Positions 15,509 through 26,600 of a stretch of 64,000 nt of DNA are shown here, in pieces. How positions within the stretch are numbered: the stretch's first letter is position 1; every line of letters starts with the position of its first letter. The notes beneath the pieces are model-generated. The model was not told the origin of the DNA, did not search any database, and worked only from the letters and a program-made list of their open reading frames with translations. The translations under genes were made by a program, and so were the position numbers. The DNA is from Senegalimassilia faecalis (GTDB taxonomy: Bacteria > Actinomycetota > Coriobacteriia > Coriobacteriales > Eggerthellaceae), in contig NZ_SDPW01000001.1 of the NCBI RefSeq assembly GCF_004135645.1, forward strand, positions 1,798,001 to 1,862,000, written 5' to 3'.

Positions 15509-18232
15509 CTAGCGGATGATTTTTGCGAGGATGCGGGAGATGAGGCGTGGCTTGCCGTTGCGGGGGCGCACTTGGATACCCGAGTGTGACGGCGCCTGCA
15601 TCGGCTCGTTGAGCACGTGCGCCTTGACGGGCGTGGGCTTCGCCACCTGCTGGCTTGCGCCCGCAGCGCCCGCGGCGGCGGGCTTTGCTGCGCTGCTCGC
15701 GCTCTGCGACTCGCTTGCGCCTTGCGCGCTGACGCTTGCCGCTTGCTGCGCGGCCGCGTGCGCACCCGCCTTGCCGTCTGCGGAAACGCTTGCGCTTGCC
15801 ACCTTGCTGCTGTTCGCGCTGCGCGCTGCAACGTCGGCTTCGGCGGCCTTCGCGGCCGCTTCGGCCTCAAGCGCGGCGGCCTTGGCGGCCTCGGCTTCGG
15901 CAACGGCCTTCGCTGCGGCTGCCTCGGCCGCCGCGATGGCCTCGACGCGCACTTCGGCCTGACGCATCTCGGTGCGATGCCGCTCGGTCAGCTGGAAACG
16001 CGCCTTCGCGCTGCGCTGCGCTTCGGCTTCGGCCGCATGTGCGCGGCGCTTCCGGGCTTCCTCGATCAGCGCGTTCTGCGAATCGAACAGCGCCTGGCCG
16101 GGCTCGGCCAGCGCGCCGAGCTTCGTGTAGCTGCCGTCGGGCAGAAGCTCGCGCAGCTTGGCGGTGTCGCGCAGGCACGTGTCGAAGTACTGCAGCACCT
16201 GCTCGCGCAGGGCGTCATCAAGAATAGGCCAGGCAATCTCCACGCGCTTCTCCATGTTGCGCGTCATCAGGTCGGCGCTTGACAGGTACACGCGCGCGTT
16301 GTCGCCCACGCCGAAGCCGTAAATGCGGCTGTGCTCAAGCAATCGGCCGACGATGGATACCACGCGCACGTTGTCGGTATAGCCCGGCACGCCCGGGACC
16401 AGGCACGATATGCCGCGCACCAGCATGGTCACCGGCACGCCTGCCTGGCTTGCCTCGGCGATCTTCACGATGATTTCCTTGTCCGTGACGCTGTTCGTCT
16501 TGAAGAACAGCCCGCACGGCTTGCCCTGGCGCGCCAGCTCGATCTGCGCGTCGATGCCCTCGATGATCTTCGGTTTGATCTGCAGCGGCGCCACCCACAA
16601 GATGTCGTAGTTGTCGGAGGCGTTTTCCAGCTGCATGTTGCGGAAGAACTCCGTGGCGTCGCGGCCGATGGTGTCGTCGGCGGTGATGAAGCTGAGGTCG
16701 GTGTACAGCTTCGCCGTTTTCTCGTTGTAGTTGCCCGTGCCCAGCTGCGTGATGTGCTGCAGGCCGTGCTCCGTTTGACGCGTGATGCAGCATATCTTGC
16801 TGTGCACCTTGAAATCGCGGAAGCCGTAGATGACGTTGCAGCCGGCCTCTTCGAAACGCTGCGACCACTCGATGTTGTTCGACTCGTCGAAGCGGGCGCG
16901 CAGCTCGAACAGCGCCGTGACCTGCTTGCCGTTCTCGGCTGCGGCGATAAGTGCCTCGGCTAAGTGCGACTGGCGCGCCAGGCGGTACAGCGTGATCTTG
17001 ATGGAGATGACGCTGGGGTCGGCGGCCGCTTCGCGCAGAAGCTGCACGAACGCGTCCATGGACTCGTAGGGGTAGCTCAGCAGCACCTCGCGCTCGCTGA
17101 CCTGGTCCATGATGGGGCGGCGGCGGTCAAGGCAGGCCGGCCACTGCGGGGAAAACGGCGTGTTCGTCAGCGCCGCGCGTGTTTTCTCGGGCAGGCTTGA
17201 GGCAACGCCCCAGGTCCAGCTCATGTCAAGCGGCACCGAGGTGACGTAGGTTTGGATGGGCTTGAGCCCTAGGCGCTTGAGCAGCATCTTCTGCAGCACG
17301 CTGGAAAGCGGGCGCTCGGATTCCAGGCGCACGGGGGCCAAACGCCCGCGGCGCTTCAGGATGCGCTTCATGTGCTCGCGGTAGTCCTCGTCGGACTCGT
17401 CAGTGCCTTCGGTGGCGTCCAAGTCGGCGTTACGCGTGACGCAGATGACGTTGGTGTGCTTGACGGTGTACATGCTGAACACCTGCTCAGCCACCATTTC
17501 CACGGCGTGCTCAAGCAGGATGAACTGGAAGCCCTCGCCCGGCAGCTTGATAAGGCGCGCGCACTGGCGCGGCATGGGCAGGATGCCCACGGTGACGCCC
17601 TCGGCGCCCAGGTTCTCGCTTTCCTCGGCGGAAGGGTGGATTTTGGCGGCCTTGACGGTTTTGCCGTCCTTGGCCTTGTCCTTCTTCTTGGGCTTCTTCG
17701 GGCCTACTTCCTCGTTAAGGCGCACGATGACGTAGAGCGACCCGTTCTCCAGGTGGGGGAAGGGGTGGCGCGAATTGATGATCTGCGGGGACAAAAACGG
17801 CATGATGTTGGCTGCCGTGTAGTCGGCCAGGAAGGCGCGCTGCTCGTCGTTGAGATCGGCGGGGCGCAGATGGCGCACGCCGTGCGCGGCCAGGGCCTGG
17901 CGCACCTCGGCGTAGGTTTGCTCCTGCACAGGGTACAGCTCGTGGCAGCGCTTATGGATGGCGGTGAGCTGTTCGGCGGGCGTCATGCCCGTCTTCGAGT
18001 CGAGGACCTGCTTCTTCAGAAGCGACAGGTCGGTCAGGCTGCCCACACGCACCATGAAGAACTCCTGGAGGTTGGACCAGAAGATGCTGATGAAGTTCAG
18101 GCGCTCGAGCAGCGGCACGGTTTCGTCGGCGCCTTGGTCGAGCACGCGCTCGTTGAACGTGAGCCACGACAGCTCGCGGTTCTGCATGTAGGGCGTGGAC
18201 CCTATGTGCGTTGTGGATTCGTTTGCTTTCAT
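15509..18232 (-). CDS. ppk1: Polyphosphate kinase 1 with long Ala-rich C-terminal tail
   Basis: PPK1 makes inorganic polyphosphate from ATP. The core is complete: an N-terminal MQNRELSWLTFNERVL motif, the phospho-accepting His near residue 477 in FKVHSKICCITR, and the second catalytic His near residue 634 in LLEHSRIYGFG. The spacing of 157 residues matches that of E. coli His435 and His592. There is a Lys-rich insert near residues 185-205. After the core, from about residue 715, comes an unusual tail of about 190 residues, rich in Ala, Glu and Lys and probably a coiled coil, ending with a basic patch. The start at 18232 is chosen because GGGAAGGG lies 5 bases upstream; an ATG eight codons earlier is less likely. 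It lies downstream of ppx on the same strand. Confidence 0.95.
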   Translation of the reverse strand: MKANESTTHIGSTPYMQNRELSWLTFNERVLDQGADETVPLLERLNFISIFWSNLQEFFMVRVGSLTDLSLLKKQVLDSKTGMTPAEQLTAIHKRCHELYPVQEQTYAEVRQALAAHGVRHLRPADLNDEQRAFLADYTAANIMPFLSPQIINSRHPFPHLENGSLYVIVRLNEEVGPKKPKKKDKAKDGKTVKAAKIHPSAEESENLGAEGVTVGILPMPRQCARLIKLPGEGFQFILLEHAVEMVAEQVFSMYTVKHTNVICVTRNADLDATEGTDESDEDYREHMKRILKRRGRLAPVRLESERPLSSVLQKMLLKRLGLKPIQTYVTSVPLDMSWTWGVASSLPEKTRAALTNTPFSPQWPACLDRRRPIMDQVSEREVLLSYPYESMDAFVQLLREAAADPSVISIKITLYRLARQSHLAEALIAAAENGKQVTALFELRARFDESNNIEWSQRFEEAGCNVIYGFRDFKVHSKICCITRQTEHGLQHITQLGTGNYNEKTAKLYTDLSFITADDTIGRDATEFFRNMQLENASDNYDILWVAPLQIKPKIIEGIDAQIELARQGKPCGLFFKTNSVTDKEIIVKIAEASQAGVPVTMLVRGISCLVPGVPGYTDNVRVVSIVGRLLEHSRIYGFGVGDNARVYLSSADLMTRNMEKRVEIAWPILDDALREQVLQYFDTCLRDTAKLRELLPDGSYTKLGALAEPGQALFDSQNALIEEARKRRAHAAEAEAQRSAKARFQLTERHRTEMRQAEVRVEAIAAAEAAAAKAVAEAEAAKAAALEAEAAAKAAEADVAARSANSSKVASASVSADGKAGAHAAAQQAASVSAQGASESQSASSAAKPAAAGAAGASQQVAKPTPVKAHVLNEPMQAPSHSGIQVRPRNGKPRLISRILAKIIR

Positions 18233-18493
18233 GGCGTTCCCTTCCCTCGACGTCATAGATGAAACGTGCGCCGGGCGATGCGTCTTCGTTGATTCGATGT
18301 GCGTGCGACCGCTTGCGGGCGGTCAAGTGGAATCGATGATTGCATAACGTGCGACGCCAAGGCGACGGGGTTCCCCAACAACCACGTCCCCTCAACTCAT
18401 ATTTTACTCTGTTTTGATGCTGCGACCAGTCGAATCCTCCACCGGGCCCGAAAATATGGGGTGAAAAAGGTAACGATTCTGTTTCGGATTCGA

Positions 18494-19444
18494 TCAGTCC
18501 GCTTGCGGGGGTGCCGACACGGCCCCGAGCATGCGCTCGATCAGGTACCCTTCGCGCACGCCGTGCTTGCATATCACCAGCTTATCGGCGCCAAGATGGC
18601 GGAACAGCTCCGCTAAGATGACGCAGCCCGGTACCATGGTGTGCACGCGCTCGGCGGAAGCCTTCAGGGCCGCGTGCCCGAAGGCGGCCGGGTTGCTGCG
18701 GCAGGCTTCGAGGATCTGGAGTACCTGCTCGGCCTGGACCTCGCGCGGGCGCGTTTGCAGCTCGTCGAGCTGCTGGACCAGCTTGGCCGCCGCGCGCGTG
18801 GAGCCTCCCACGCCGTAGAGCGTGGGGCCCTTGTAGGGCTCGAGGCTGGGAAGCTTGCGCAGGTTGCCGCGGAACTCGCAGGCTATGGCGTCCATCTCGA
18901 TGGGCACGGGCAGGATGTTGCGGACGAAGCGCGCGAACGAGGACAGCGAACCCTGGCCGAGGCTGACATCGTCGCTGTCGCGGCCGCCGTCGACGCGGGT
19001 GAGCTCGGTGGAACCGCCGCCGATGTCGACGAGCGTGCCGCGCTCGAGCGGGGTGGAGCAGCGGGCGCCGACGAACCCGAGGTGCGCCTCGTCGCGCGCG
19101 GACAGCAGCGTGACCGCCAGCCCGCAGCGCCGTTCGATTTCCGCGACTGCCTCGGTGCAGTTCACGGCGTTGCGCAGCACGGCGGTGGCGAACACGTCGA
19201 CGCGCTTGCAGCCGAAGTAGCGCACGCGCTTCATGTGGCTTTTCAGCACGTTGACGGCGCGGTCCACGCCGTCAGAGGTGAACACGCCGTCTTCCACGAA
19301 CGCGGCAAGGCCCGCCATCACCTTGTCGTTGATGATGCTCTTGAAGTCCTTGCTGGAATAGGTGCTGCGACGATCGTCCTTCACTTCGTAGATGACAAGG
19401 CGAATGGAGTTCGACCCCAGGTCGATGACGCCGTAGGTGGGCAT
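18494..19444 (-). CDS. ppx: Ppx/GppA-family exopolyphosphatase / pppGpp phosphatase
   Basis: Members of this family remove terminal phosphate from polyphosphate or convert pppGpp to ppGpp. The 316-residue product has the actin-like ATPase-fold motifs: GVIDLGSNSIRLVIYEV at the N-terminus, FATAVLRNAVN with the catalytic Glu region after it, and VDIGGGSTELT near residue 140. At this length it is the short form lacking the C-terminal HD-like domain, as in many Actinobacteria. It lies just upstream of ppk1 in the same direction, with about 260 bases between, pairing synthesis and breakdown of polyphosphate. Substrate preference between polyphosphate and pppGpp cannot be told from sequence. Confidence 0.9.
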   Translation of the reverse strand: MPTYGVIDLGSNSIRLVIYEVKDDRRSTYSSKDFKSIINDKVMAGLAAFVEDGVFTSDGVDRAVNVLKSHMKRVRYFGCKRVDVFATAVLRNAVNCTEAVAEIERRCGLAVTLLSARDEAHLGFVGARCSTPLERGTLVDIGGGSTELTRVDGGRDSDDVSLGQGSLSSFARFVRNILPVPIEMDAIACEFRGNLRKLPSLEPYKGPTLYGVGGSTRAAAKLVQQLDELQTRPREVQAEQVLQILEACRSNPAAFGHAALKASAERVHTMVPGCVILAELFRHLGADKLVICKHGVREGYLIERMLGAVSAPPQAD

Positions 19445-19762
19445 TGCCGTTTTCCTTCCTCGATGGCGCTATGCGCCGGTCCCGCTTTGCGATGGCGCCG
19501 GCGCGATGCGTCGGCATGAAGTGAACCTTACCCATGATAAAGGTTGCGGGCCTTCGCTTGACGTGCGTAGGCGGCGCTGACGGCTTTTGGGCGAAGAATT
19601 TACGCTCCCTTAACGTTGTCGCTTTCGGAGAGGGGAAGGCGGCGCGGCGGTGGCCTGCAGCTGCCGGATTTCCGTGTGGCGGGGCCCTGCCATCCCTTAC
19701 AATATAAGGTATGCATTCCCTTGCGTTCCGCGGGTTGGAGACGCAGTTGAAAGGTGCCTTCT
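19445..19762. other. Divergent intergenic region before the giant surface protein
   Basis: About 320 bases separate ppx from the surface protein gene. A possible -10 TACAAT is at 19698-19703 but no good -35 was found. AAAGG just before the ATG at 19763 is a plausible ribosome site. Nothing else was recognised. Confidence 0.35.
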
Positions 19763-22700
19763 ATGAAGAGCGTCGGTATTTGCAATGCCCTTCTCCGAGT
19801 GCTGCTTTCCGTGGCGCTCGTGGTCTCGTTCACGCCCATCCCTGGCCACGCGGCCGAGGGTGCGTCGGCGCAGGGAGGGTCCCCCTCCGCGTCGGTTGGC
19901 GAGCAGGCCGCTTCGCTCTCGGAGGGTTCGGGCGAAGCGGCTTCGGCTGCCGACGCCGCCGCCGGGGCCTCGGCCGCCGCCGCCGATGCGGCGGACGACC
20001 CGGTAGAGCGCGCCGCCGACGAAGAGCCGGCGCAGCAGGGGGTCCTGTACCCGTTCGGCAAGCTTATGGCCAGCGGGTACATGTATGCGTGCGACAAAGA
20101 GGGCAATCTGACGAAGCCTGTCGACAAGGACGACCCCGAGCGCAACGCCATTTCCGCGCGTGACGTCACGAACCTTATCGTCGACTACCACGTTGCCGAT
20201 ATCCCCGAGGACCTGTGCGAGGGCTCGACGAGCCTGACGTCGGTGTTCTTCGAGAATGATCGCCTGGATTCCATAGGCGACTCCGCCTTCGCCGATTGCG
20301 CGAACCTTTCCCAGGTCAGCTTCTCCGATATGCATATCGGCTCCATCGGCGCGCGGGCGTTCGCCGGTTGCTCCTCGTTGGCCAGCCTTTCCATTAAGAA
20401 GCCCGCTGAAATCGGCGCCTTGGGGGAAGGGTGCTTCCAGAACAGCGGCCTTGAGTCCACCGGTTTGGGGAATATGAAGGGGCTGACGTCCATCCCCGCC
20501 GACGCGTACGAGGGGTGCCAGAACCTGTCCGACACGGGCTTGGGGCAAAACCAACAGATCGCCTCGGTGGGCACCTGGGCGTTCGCCAACTGCCCTAATC
20601 TGCACCTGACGGGCCTTGAGACGAACACATCGGTGAGCCAGCTGGGCGAAGGGTGCTTCTCCGGGTCGAACCTTGACGGCGGCTTGGTCTTGCCGAGCGG
20701 CTCGCGAATCGAGCAGCTGCCCAGCCGGGCGTTCGCCGGCACGAACATGGACTATGCATATTTCCAGTGCGATCATGCGGTGCTCATCGACAGCGACACG
20801 TTCCCCAAGCGCGGGATGCAGGTGATGGTTCCGTTGGGCCTGGTCGGCCTGTATCGGTCGGGCCTTCCCGAGCGGAACTGGGATAGCTGCAACGGCGCAA
20901 CTCCCGTCAGCGTTGCCGAGTGCCTGAAGGGCCTTCGGATCGAGTGCGATCCTGACGTCATGGAGTACGCCGAGGACGACAAGGTTTCCCTTGCCGGCAT
21001 GAAGGTCACGTTCGACCACGTGTATGGCAGGAGTTCGTTCGATTACGAGGACTTGAAGAACTGCGCGTTCGCCCAGTTCATCGAGGTATATCCCGACGAG
21101 GGGTATCTGTTCCGCCCAAGCTTCCACGGCCAGCGCATCCATATGACCTACGACGACGGCGAAGTGTATTTCGATGCGTACTCGACCGAGCCCATGCGCG
21201 AGCGCGGCAACACCGACTTGGCGGTGGATATCCGCTACGGCGGCGCGCTCTCCTCCGGGGACAGCGCCACCGGCGCGGGCCAGTACAAGCCCGGTGAAAC
21301 CTGCGTGGTGGTGGCAAACGCCACCACGCCCGGCAGGACGTTCGCCTATTGGACCGACGAGCAGGGAAACATCCTTTCCGAGGACCAGTGGTACGAGTTC
21401 GCGGTGGAGCGGGACACGCTGCTGACGGCGGCGTTCGCCGACAAGGCGAAGGTGGCGCCCGAGGTGCGCCTGGGCAGCGCCGAGGGGCAGCTGGTTGTCG
21501 GTGCAAAGGCCAGCGTGTTGGTCGACGGGCGCGACATGGGGACGAGCTTCACGACCTATGCGGGCAAGCATGTGACGCTGACCTGCGAATACGATGCATT
21601 GAAGTATCGCCTTGACCATTGGGAGAGCTCGCTTGACAAGCACTATCTGGGAAGCCGCCCTGGGGATACCATCGAATATGACGCCGTTGTTGGCGAGACG
21701 CCTATCGCCGTGCTGGTGGAGTACGGGCAGCTGAACGTGTCCGCGAAAAGCGCGTCGGGCCTGGCGCTCGGCCAGGTGAGCGGCTCGGGAACGTACGAGC
21801 TGGGGCAGACCGTCAAGCTGTCGGCGATTCCGGCGAAGGGGTGCCGCTTCCTGGGCTGGATGCATCGCGGCGAGCTGCTGTCCATCGAGGCTTCGTATGC
21901 GTATCGGGTTCAGGACTTCGACGAGGTGACCGGCTGGTTCGCGTTCGATTTCTCGCAGACGTGGGTGGCCGTGCGCGCCGCGTCGGCGCAGCCCGATCGG
22001 GGCAGCGTTACCGGTTCCGGTATGTACGAGGAAGGTGCCCAGGTCACGCTTACCGCAATGCCGCATGTGGGCTACGCCTTCGCCGGTTGGTTGCGCGACG
22101 GCGAGCCCATCAAGGGCGGGGAAAAGCTGGTCGTGACCGCTGAAAGCGCTGCTCAGACGGACGCATTAGTAAAGCGGTCACCGCTTTACACCGCTACCTT
22201 CGAGTCGGTTGCGTGCAAGGTGGGTTACGAGCAGACGCTCGACACGGGTGGCCGGACGCTGATGGAAGGGGTGGAGGTCCCGCAGGTGACGGGCAGCCTT
22301 TCCGCAGAAGGCGGCCAGACGGTCACGCTTGACGCCAAGGCCTTGGGCATGCTCGATGACGATACGGTCTTCACCGGCTGGTTCGATGCCGCCACGGGCG
22401 AGCGCGTGTGCGAATCGGTCGTGTACGAGTTCGCGGCAGCAGGCGACGTCGCGCTGCAGGCGCGGTTCTCCCTGAAGGAAGTGGGCGTGCATATCAACCC
22501 CGCTCAAGCAACCGATCGCTCCGAAGCGTACGCCTATCTGCAGGTGGATGCGGCTAACTGCTACCGCAACGTCGGCGAGACCGTCCAGCTTTCCGCGACG
22601 CTTGACAACGCGCAGTTCGTGGGGTGGTACGCGGCTGACGGCGACGGCTCCGTGGCCATCAGCGACCAACCTACCTGCGAATACCAGGTGGCGAAGCCCG

Positions 22701-23689
22701 TGAACGAATCCGCGCAGGTAGAGGTCACGCCCTGGTACTCGGCGGTCCCGGCGAGCGTGGTGCTGAGCGTTGCCGGCTCTGACGAGGACGGCAACGCTCC
22801 GGGCTACTTCCTGACCTCGGGCCTGTACGGCGTTGGCCAGCAGGTGACGGTGAACGCGGTGCCCGAGCCGGGCTACGTGTTCGACTACGCCACCGACGCG
22901 CTGGGCAACACGGTCCCAGCAGCGTCCGACGGCTCGTACACGTTCCTGCTGACTGGCGACACAGAGCTGATAGCGCATTTCCGCGTGGCGGAAAACGACG
23001 ACGAGGCGTTCGAAGCGCTCAAAACCGCGCTGCTCGCGGTGCTGGGCACGGTGGGGGTCGTCGCCGCCATATACGGCTTGGGCGAGCTGGTGGACCCCAT
23101 CATCGCGCAGGCCATGATCGACATCGCCGGCGCCGAGACCATCGAGGAGCTGGCCGAGATCGGCAAGAACGCCCTCAGGGAGATCAAGGACATCTTCGAC
23201 CATCACAAGCACGACAACGACCCGAACAAGCCCCACGGCGACCACTCGGTCGAGATCTTGGCCGCCGCCCATCCCGCGGAGGGCGGCACCGTGCGCGGCG
23301 GCGGCATCCACTTCGAGGGCACCATCGCCGAGCTTGAAGCCATCCCCAACCCGGGCTACCGCTTCGTGTGCTGGAAGGAGGACGGCGTCGAGCGCTCCGT
23401 GTCGCAGCGCATGCAGATTCGCATCACCGATGCCACGCCTGAGGTGGTGGCCATGACGGCCGTGTTCGAGCGCAACGTGCGCATCACCACGTCCGCCGAG
23501 GTGACAGGCGTCGATGCCGGCATCCCCACCGGTTTGCAACGCCACGCCCGATGTGCAGACGCCGCGACAGGGCCAGGAGGCGAAGGTCATCGCCACGGAA
23601 GGCGAGGGCTATGCGTTCGTCGGCTGGTTCGAGGACGGCATCGAGGTCTCGAAGTCGCCCGTGTACGTGTTCCCTGCCGAGGTCGATAG
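19763..23689 (+). CDS. Giant cell-surface protein, N-terminal part (frameshifted)
   Basis: This is the N-terminal part of a very large surface protein. It begins with a signal peptide (MKSVGICNALLRVLLSVALV, cleaved near GHAAEG). An acidic Ala-rich stretch follows, then BspA-type leucine-rich repeats at about residues 145-340 with recurring units such as IGDSAFADCANL and IGARAFAGCSSL. From about residue 470 come InlB-type B repeats, each with a GYxFxGW-like core. Around residues 1085-1145 there is an odd hydrophobic segment followed by an acidic/His-rich stretch (DHHKHDNDPNKPHGDHS). The true coding frame seems to leave this reading frame near 23524, where a run of four C occurs; the last 54 or so codons are out of frame. 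Likely role is adhesion or surface layer; the ligand is unknown. Confidence 0.8.
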   Translation: MKSVGICNALLRVLLSVALVVSFTPIPGHAAEGASAQGGSPSASVGEQAASLSEGSGEAASAADAAAGASAAAADAADDPVERAADEEPAQQGVLYPFGKLMASGYMYACDKEGNLTKPVDKDDPERNAISARDVTNLIVDYHVADIPEDLCEGSTSLTSVFFENDRLDSIGDSAFADCANLSQVSFSDMHIGSIGARAFAGCSSLASLSIKKPAEIGALGEGCFQNSGLESTGLGNMKGLTSIPADAYEGCQNLSDTGLGQNQQIASVGTWAFANCPNLHLTGLETNTSVSQLGEGCFSGSNLDGGLVLPSGSRIEQLPSRAFAGTNMDYAYFQCDHAVLIDSDTFPKRGMQVMVPLGLVGLYRSGLPERNWDSCNGATPVSVAECLKGLRIECDPDVMEYAEDDKVSLAGMKVTFDHVYGRSSFDYEDLKNCAFAQFIEVYPDEGYLFRPSFHGQRIHMTYDDGEVYFDAYSTEPMRERGNTDLAVDIRYGGALSSGDSATGAGQYKPGETCVVVANATTPGRTFAYWTDEQGNILSEDQWYEFAVERDTLLTAAFADKAKVAPEVRLGSAEGQLVVGAKASVLVDGRDMGTSFTTYAGKHVTLTCEYDALKYRLDHWESSLDKHYLGSRPGDTIEYDAVVGETPIAVLVEYGQLNVSAKSASGLALGQVSGSGTYELGQTVKLSAIPAKGCRFLGWMHRGELLSIEASYAYRVQDFDEVTGWFAFDFSQTWVAVRAASAQPDRGSVTGSGMYEEGAQVTLTAMPHVGYAFAGWLRDGEPIKGGEKLVVTAESAAQTDALVKRSPLYTATFESVACKVGYEQTLDTGGRTLMEGVEVPQVTGSLSAEGGQTVTLDAKALGMLDDDTVFTGWFDAATGERVCESVVYEFAAAGDVALQARFSLKEVGVHINPAQATDRSEAYAYLQVDAANCYRNVGETVQLSATLDNAQFVGWYAADGDGSVAISDQPTCEYQVAKPVNESAQVEVTPWYSAVPASVVLSVAGSDEDGNAPGYFLTSGLYGVGQQVTVNAVPEPGYVFDYATDALGNTVPAASDGSYTFLLTGDTELIAHFRVAENDDEAFEALKTALLAVLGTVGVVAAIYGLGELVDPIIAQAMIDIAGAETIEELAEIGKNALREIKDIFDHHKHDNDPNKPHGDHSVEILAAAHPAEGGTVRGGGIHFEGTIAELEAIPNPGYRFVCWKEDGVERSVSQRMQIRITDATPEVVAMTAVFERNVRITTSAEVTGVDAGIPTGLQRHARCADAATGPGGEGHRHGRRGLCVRRLVRGRHRGLEVARVRVPCRGR

Positions 23690-26600
23690 GCACCTGGTGG
23701 CGAAGTTCCGCAAGGCCGACCGCACCATCGTGGTGGCCGCCGACCCCGACGAGGGCGCGCAAGTGCTCTGCGACGGCCTGCCCGTGGAGGGCGGCGTGGT
23801 CAGGGCTGCCGACGGCGACATCCTCACGTTCACGGCGGTGCCTGCGGTGCGCGCCGACGACCCGGATAAGAAGTACAAGCTGGTGGAGTGGCGCAAAACC
23901 GACGATTCAGGGCGCACCGCCATCGAACGCGGCGATGTGTGCGAGTATCGCGTGGACGGCAACGGGCGCGTCGCGGCTGTGATGGACGGCAAGGATGTTC
24001 ACTCCGTTCGCGCGGCCGCCGATCCCGTCGAGGGCGGGACGGCCACGCTCAAAAACGGGGAAAGCATCGGCGAGGTGCTCGACGTGCCCGAAGGGGAAAG
24101 CCTCACCGCCACGGCGGAGGCCCGCGAGGGCTACCTGTTCGATGGCTGGTATATCAGCTACGGTGCCGCCGACGTGGCGCCCACGTTCGCTTCCCACGAC
24201 CAAACCTATACGTTCGCGCCCGTGGCCGACTGTACGGTGACCGCCCGCTTCCAGCGCCTGTGCAAGGTGAGCGTGGTGGTCGAACCCGTAGACGATCTTG
24301 CCGGGAAGTACACGGTGACCGGCGACGGCTATTGCGAAAGTGGCAAGCCCGTCACCCTTTCCGTGAAGCTTGCCGACGACGTGCGCGACAAGTTCACGTT
24401 CAAGGGTTGGTACCTTGGCGATTCCGGGGTTCCCATGGGAACGGATCCCAGTCACCTGGAGCTCACCCCCGAGCAGGATACGGCGGTGCGCGCGGTGTTC
24501 GTGCCCAATCGCTACCGCATAAGCGTGGAGACCGATTCGCTCCTGGTCGAACGCGGCACCGTCGAGATCGAGGGGCATCCCGGCGCCGACGCGGTCATGG
24601 CGGAGTACGGAAGCACCGTGACCATCAAGGCCAACCCGAACGAGGGCTTCCGGTTCGCCCATTGGAAGGACGGCAAACGCAAGAAGCATCCCGAGCAGCA
24701 GCTGACCGTGCGCGTGACGGGGGACCAGACGTACAAGGCGGTGTTCAAGGGCGCGGAGCCCGAGGTGGTCATCGCGGCCGATACGTGGCTCGGCGGAACG
24801 GTGACCTGCAACGGCATCGAGGTCACGCCGACGACGGATTCCTTCTCGTTGGGCGATACGCTGCATTTGAAGGCCGAGCCCAAGACAGGGTACTTCTTCT
24901 GGGGCTGGTACGTGAACGGCATCTTCACCAGCCTCGATATGGAATGCGATGTGGTGGCGAAGGGGCTGACCGCCAAATCGGAGCGGTGCACGGTCACGGC
25001 GGCGTTCAAGCCCTACGAGGTGGTCTGCCTGCCCGTGGCAAGCCCCGCCGACGGCGGGTCGGTGCGGGCCAGCCGCGTGTTCACCGAGCGTGGCGCGGAG
25101 GTCGATCTCAAGGCGCAGGCGTCGCCCGGCTACGAGTTCACGGGCTGGTATTCCGCTACCGGCGAGCTGGAGTCCACCGCGCCCGAGTTCACGTGCCGCC
25201 TGATGCGCAGCCACGTGCACGTGGCGCATTTCGAGGAGCGCTCCTACGAGATTTCGGCGGTGCCGGCAGTGGCCGGCGACGGCGGGGTTTTGATCGAGGA
25301 CCGTTCGGCCGGCTGGGTCGAGGGCGCCGGGGTAGTTGACGCCGGCTATTCGGCGAACCTTTCCGCCCACGTGCTTTCGGGCTATGCATTCGAATACTGG
25401 GCCGATGACCGGGGCAACGTGGTGAGTCGCGATGCGGATTATCGCTTCGTGCCCTCTGGTGAGATGAAGCTGTTCGCTGTGTTCTCGGCTAAGCAGTTCA
25501 CCGTGAACGTTTCCGCAGGTGAAGGCTTTGGCAGCGCCACGGGCTCGGGCACCTACGCCGCGGGCAAGGTGGCGTGCGTCAGCGCCATCCCCGATGCCGG
25601 GGCGCATTTCGTCGGCTGGTTCAGCGGCGGCGCCTGCCTGTCCACCGATGCCACGTACCGCTTCCCGGTGAGCGCGGATATCGACCTGGAGGCCGTGTTC
25701 GGCATGGGCTCGTTCACGGTGAGCACCATCGCCTCCCCGACGGAGGCAGGCTACGTGAGCGGCTTCGGCGGCTTCGACGAGGGGCAGCGCACCACGCTGT
25801 CGGCCACGGCCAAGCCCGGCTTCACCTTCGATTGCTGGCGCGATGCGCAGGGCGCGCAGGTCAGCGGCCTTCCCGAGTGCACGGTGGCCGTTTCGGGCGA
25901 TGCCGCGTACGCCGCGTGCTTCAAGCGCAACTCCTACGGCGTGTCGCTCAGCTCGAATGTGGAGGGCGTCGGCGAGCTGTCGGGCGAGGGCGTGTACGAG
26001 TTCGGTCAGGTGGTGCACGTGCAGGCGCGGCAGACCGACGACCGCCGCTTCGTTGGCTGGCAGCTGGTGGGCGCCGACGGCTCGAAGACGCATTTCGCCG
26101 ACGACGCGGACGCCTGGTTCGTGCTCGACGAGGGCCTGATCGAAGCCATAGACGACGGCGTGCTGGAGCTTGAGGCGCAGTTCGCCGACCCGTACGAGGT
26201 GGCGGTCAAGGCCACCCCGGTGGTGAAGGGCAAGTCCACGAACCGCCGTTGCCGCGTGCAGGGCACCGGCGCCTACGAGGCGGGGGAGACCGTCACGCTC
26301 AACGCCGTTGCGGGCCTGGGCTACCGGTTCGTCGGCTGGACCTCCGACCGGGAGGGGCATGTCGTGGTCAGCACGGACGAGGTGCTCAGTTTCGAGGCCA
26401 AGTCCGACGTGCTGTACTATGCGCAGTTCGAGGCGGATGGGCAGGTCACCATCACCGCGTCCCAAAGTTCCATTTTGCGCGGAAAGGCATTCCTGACCAG
26501 GGGAAACGGATTGACCAGCGCTACGATGACCTGCGACAAGGGAGACCCGTTCGTGGCTATGGCCATCCCGTGGGCTACCTATCGCTTCTCGCACTGGATC

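Noticed and set aside
19697-22066. A 789-codon minus-strand frame opposite the surface protein
   Set aside because: It is a mirror of the biased coding strand, as are the similar frames at 23907-26594 and 26919-31670. No recognisable domains.
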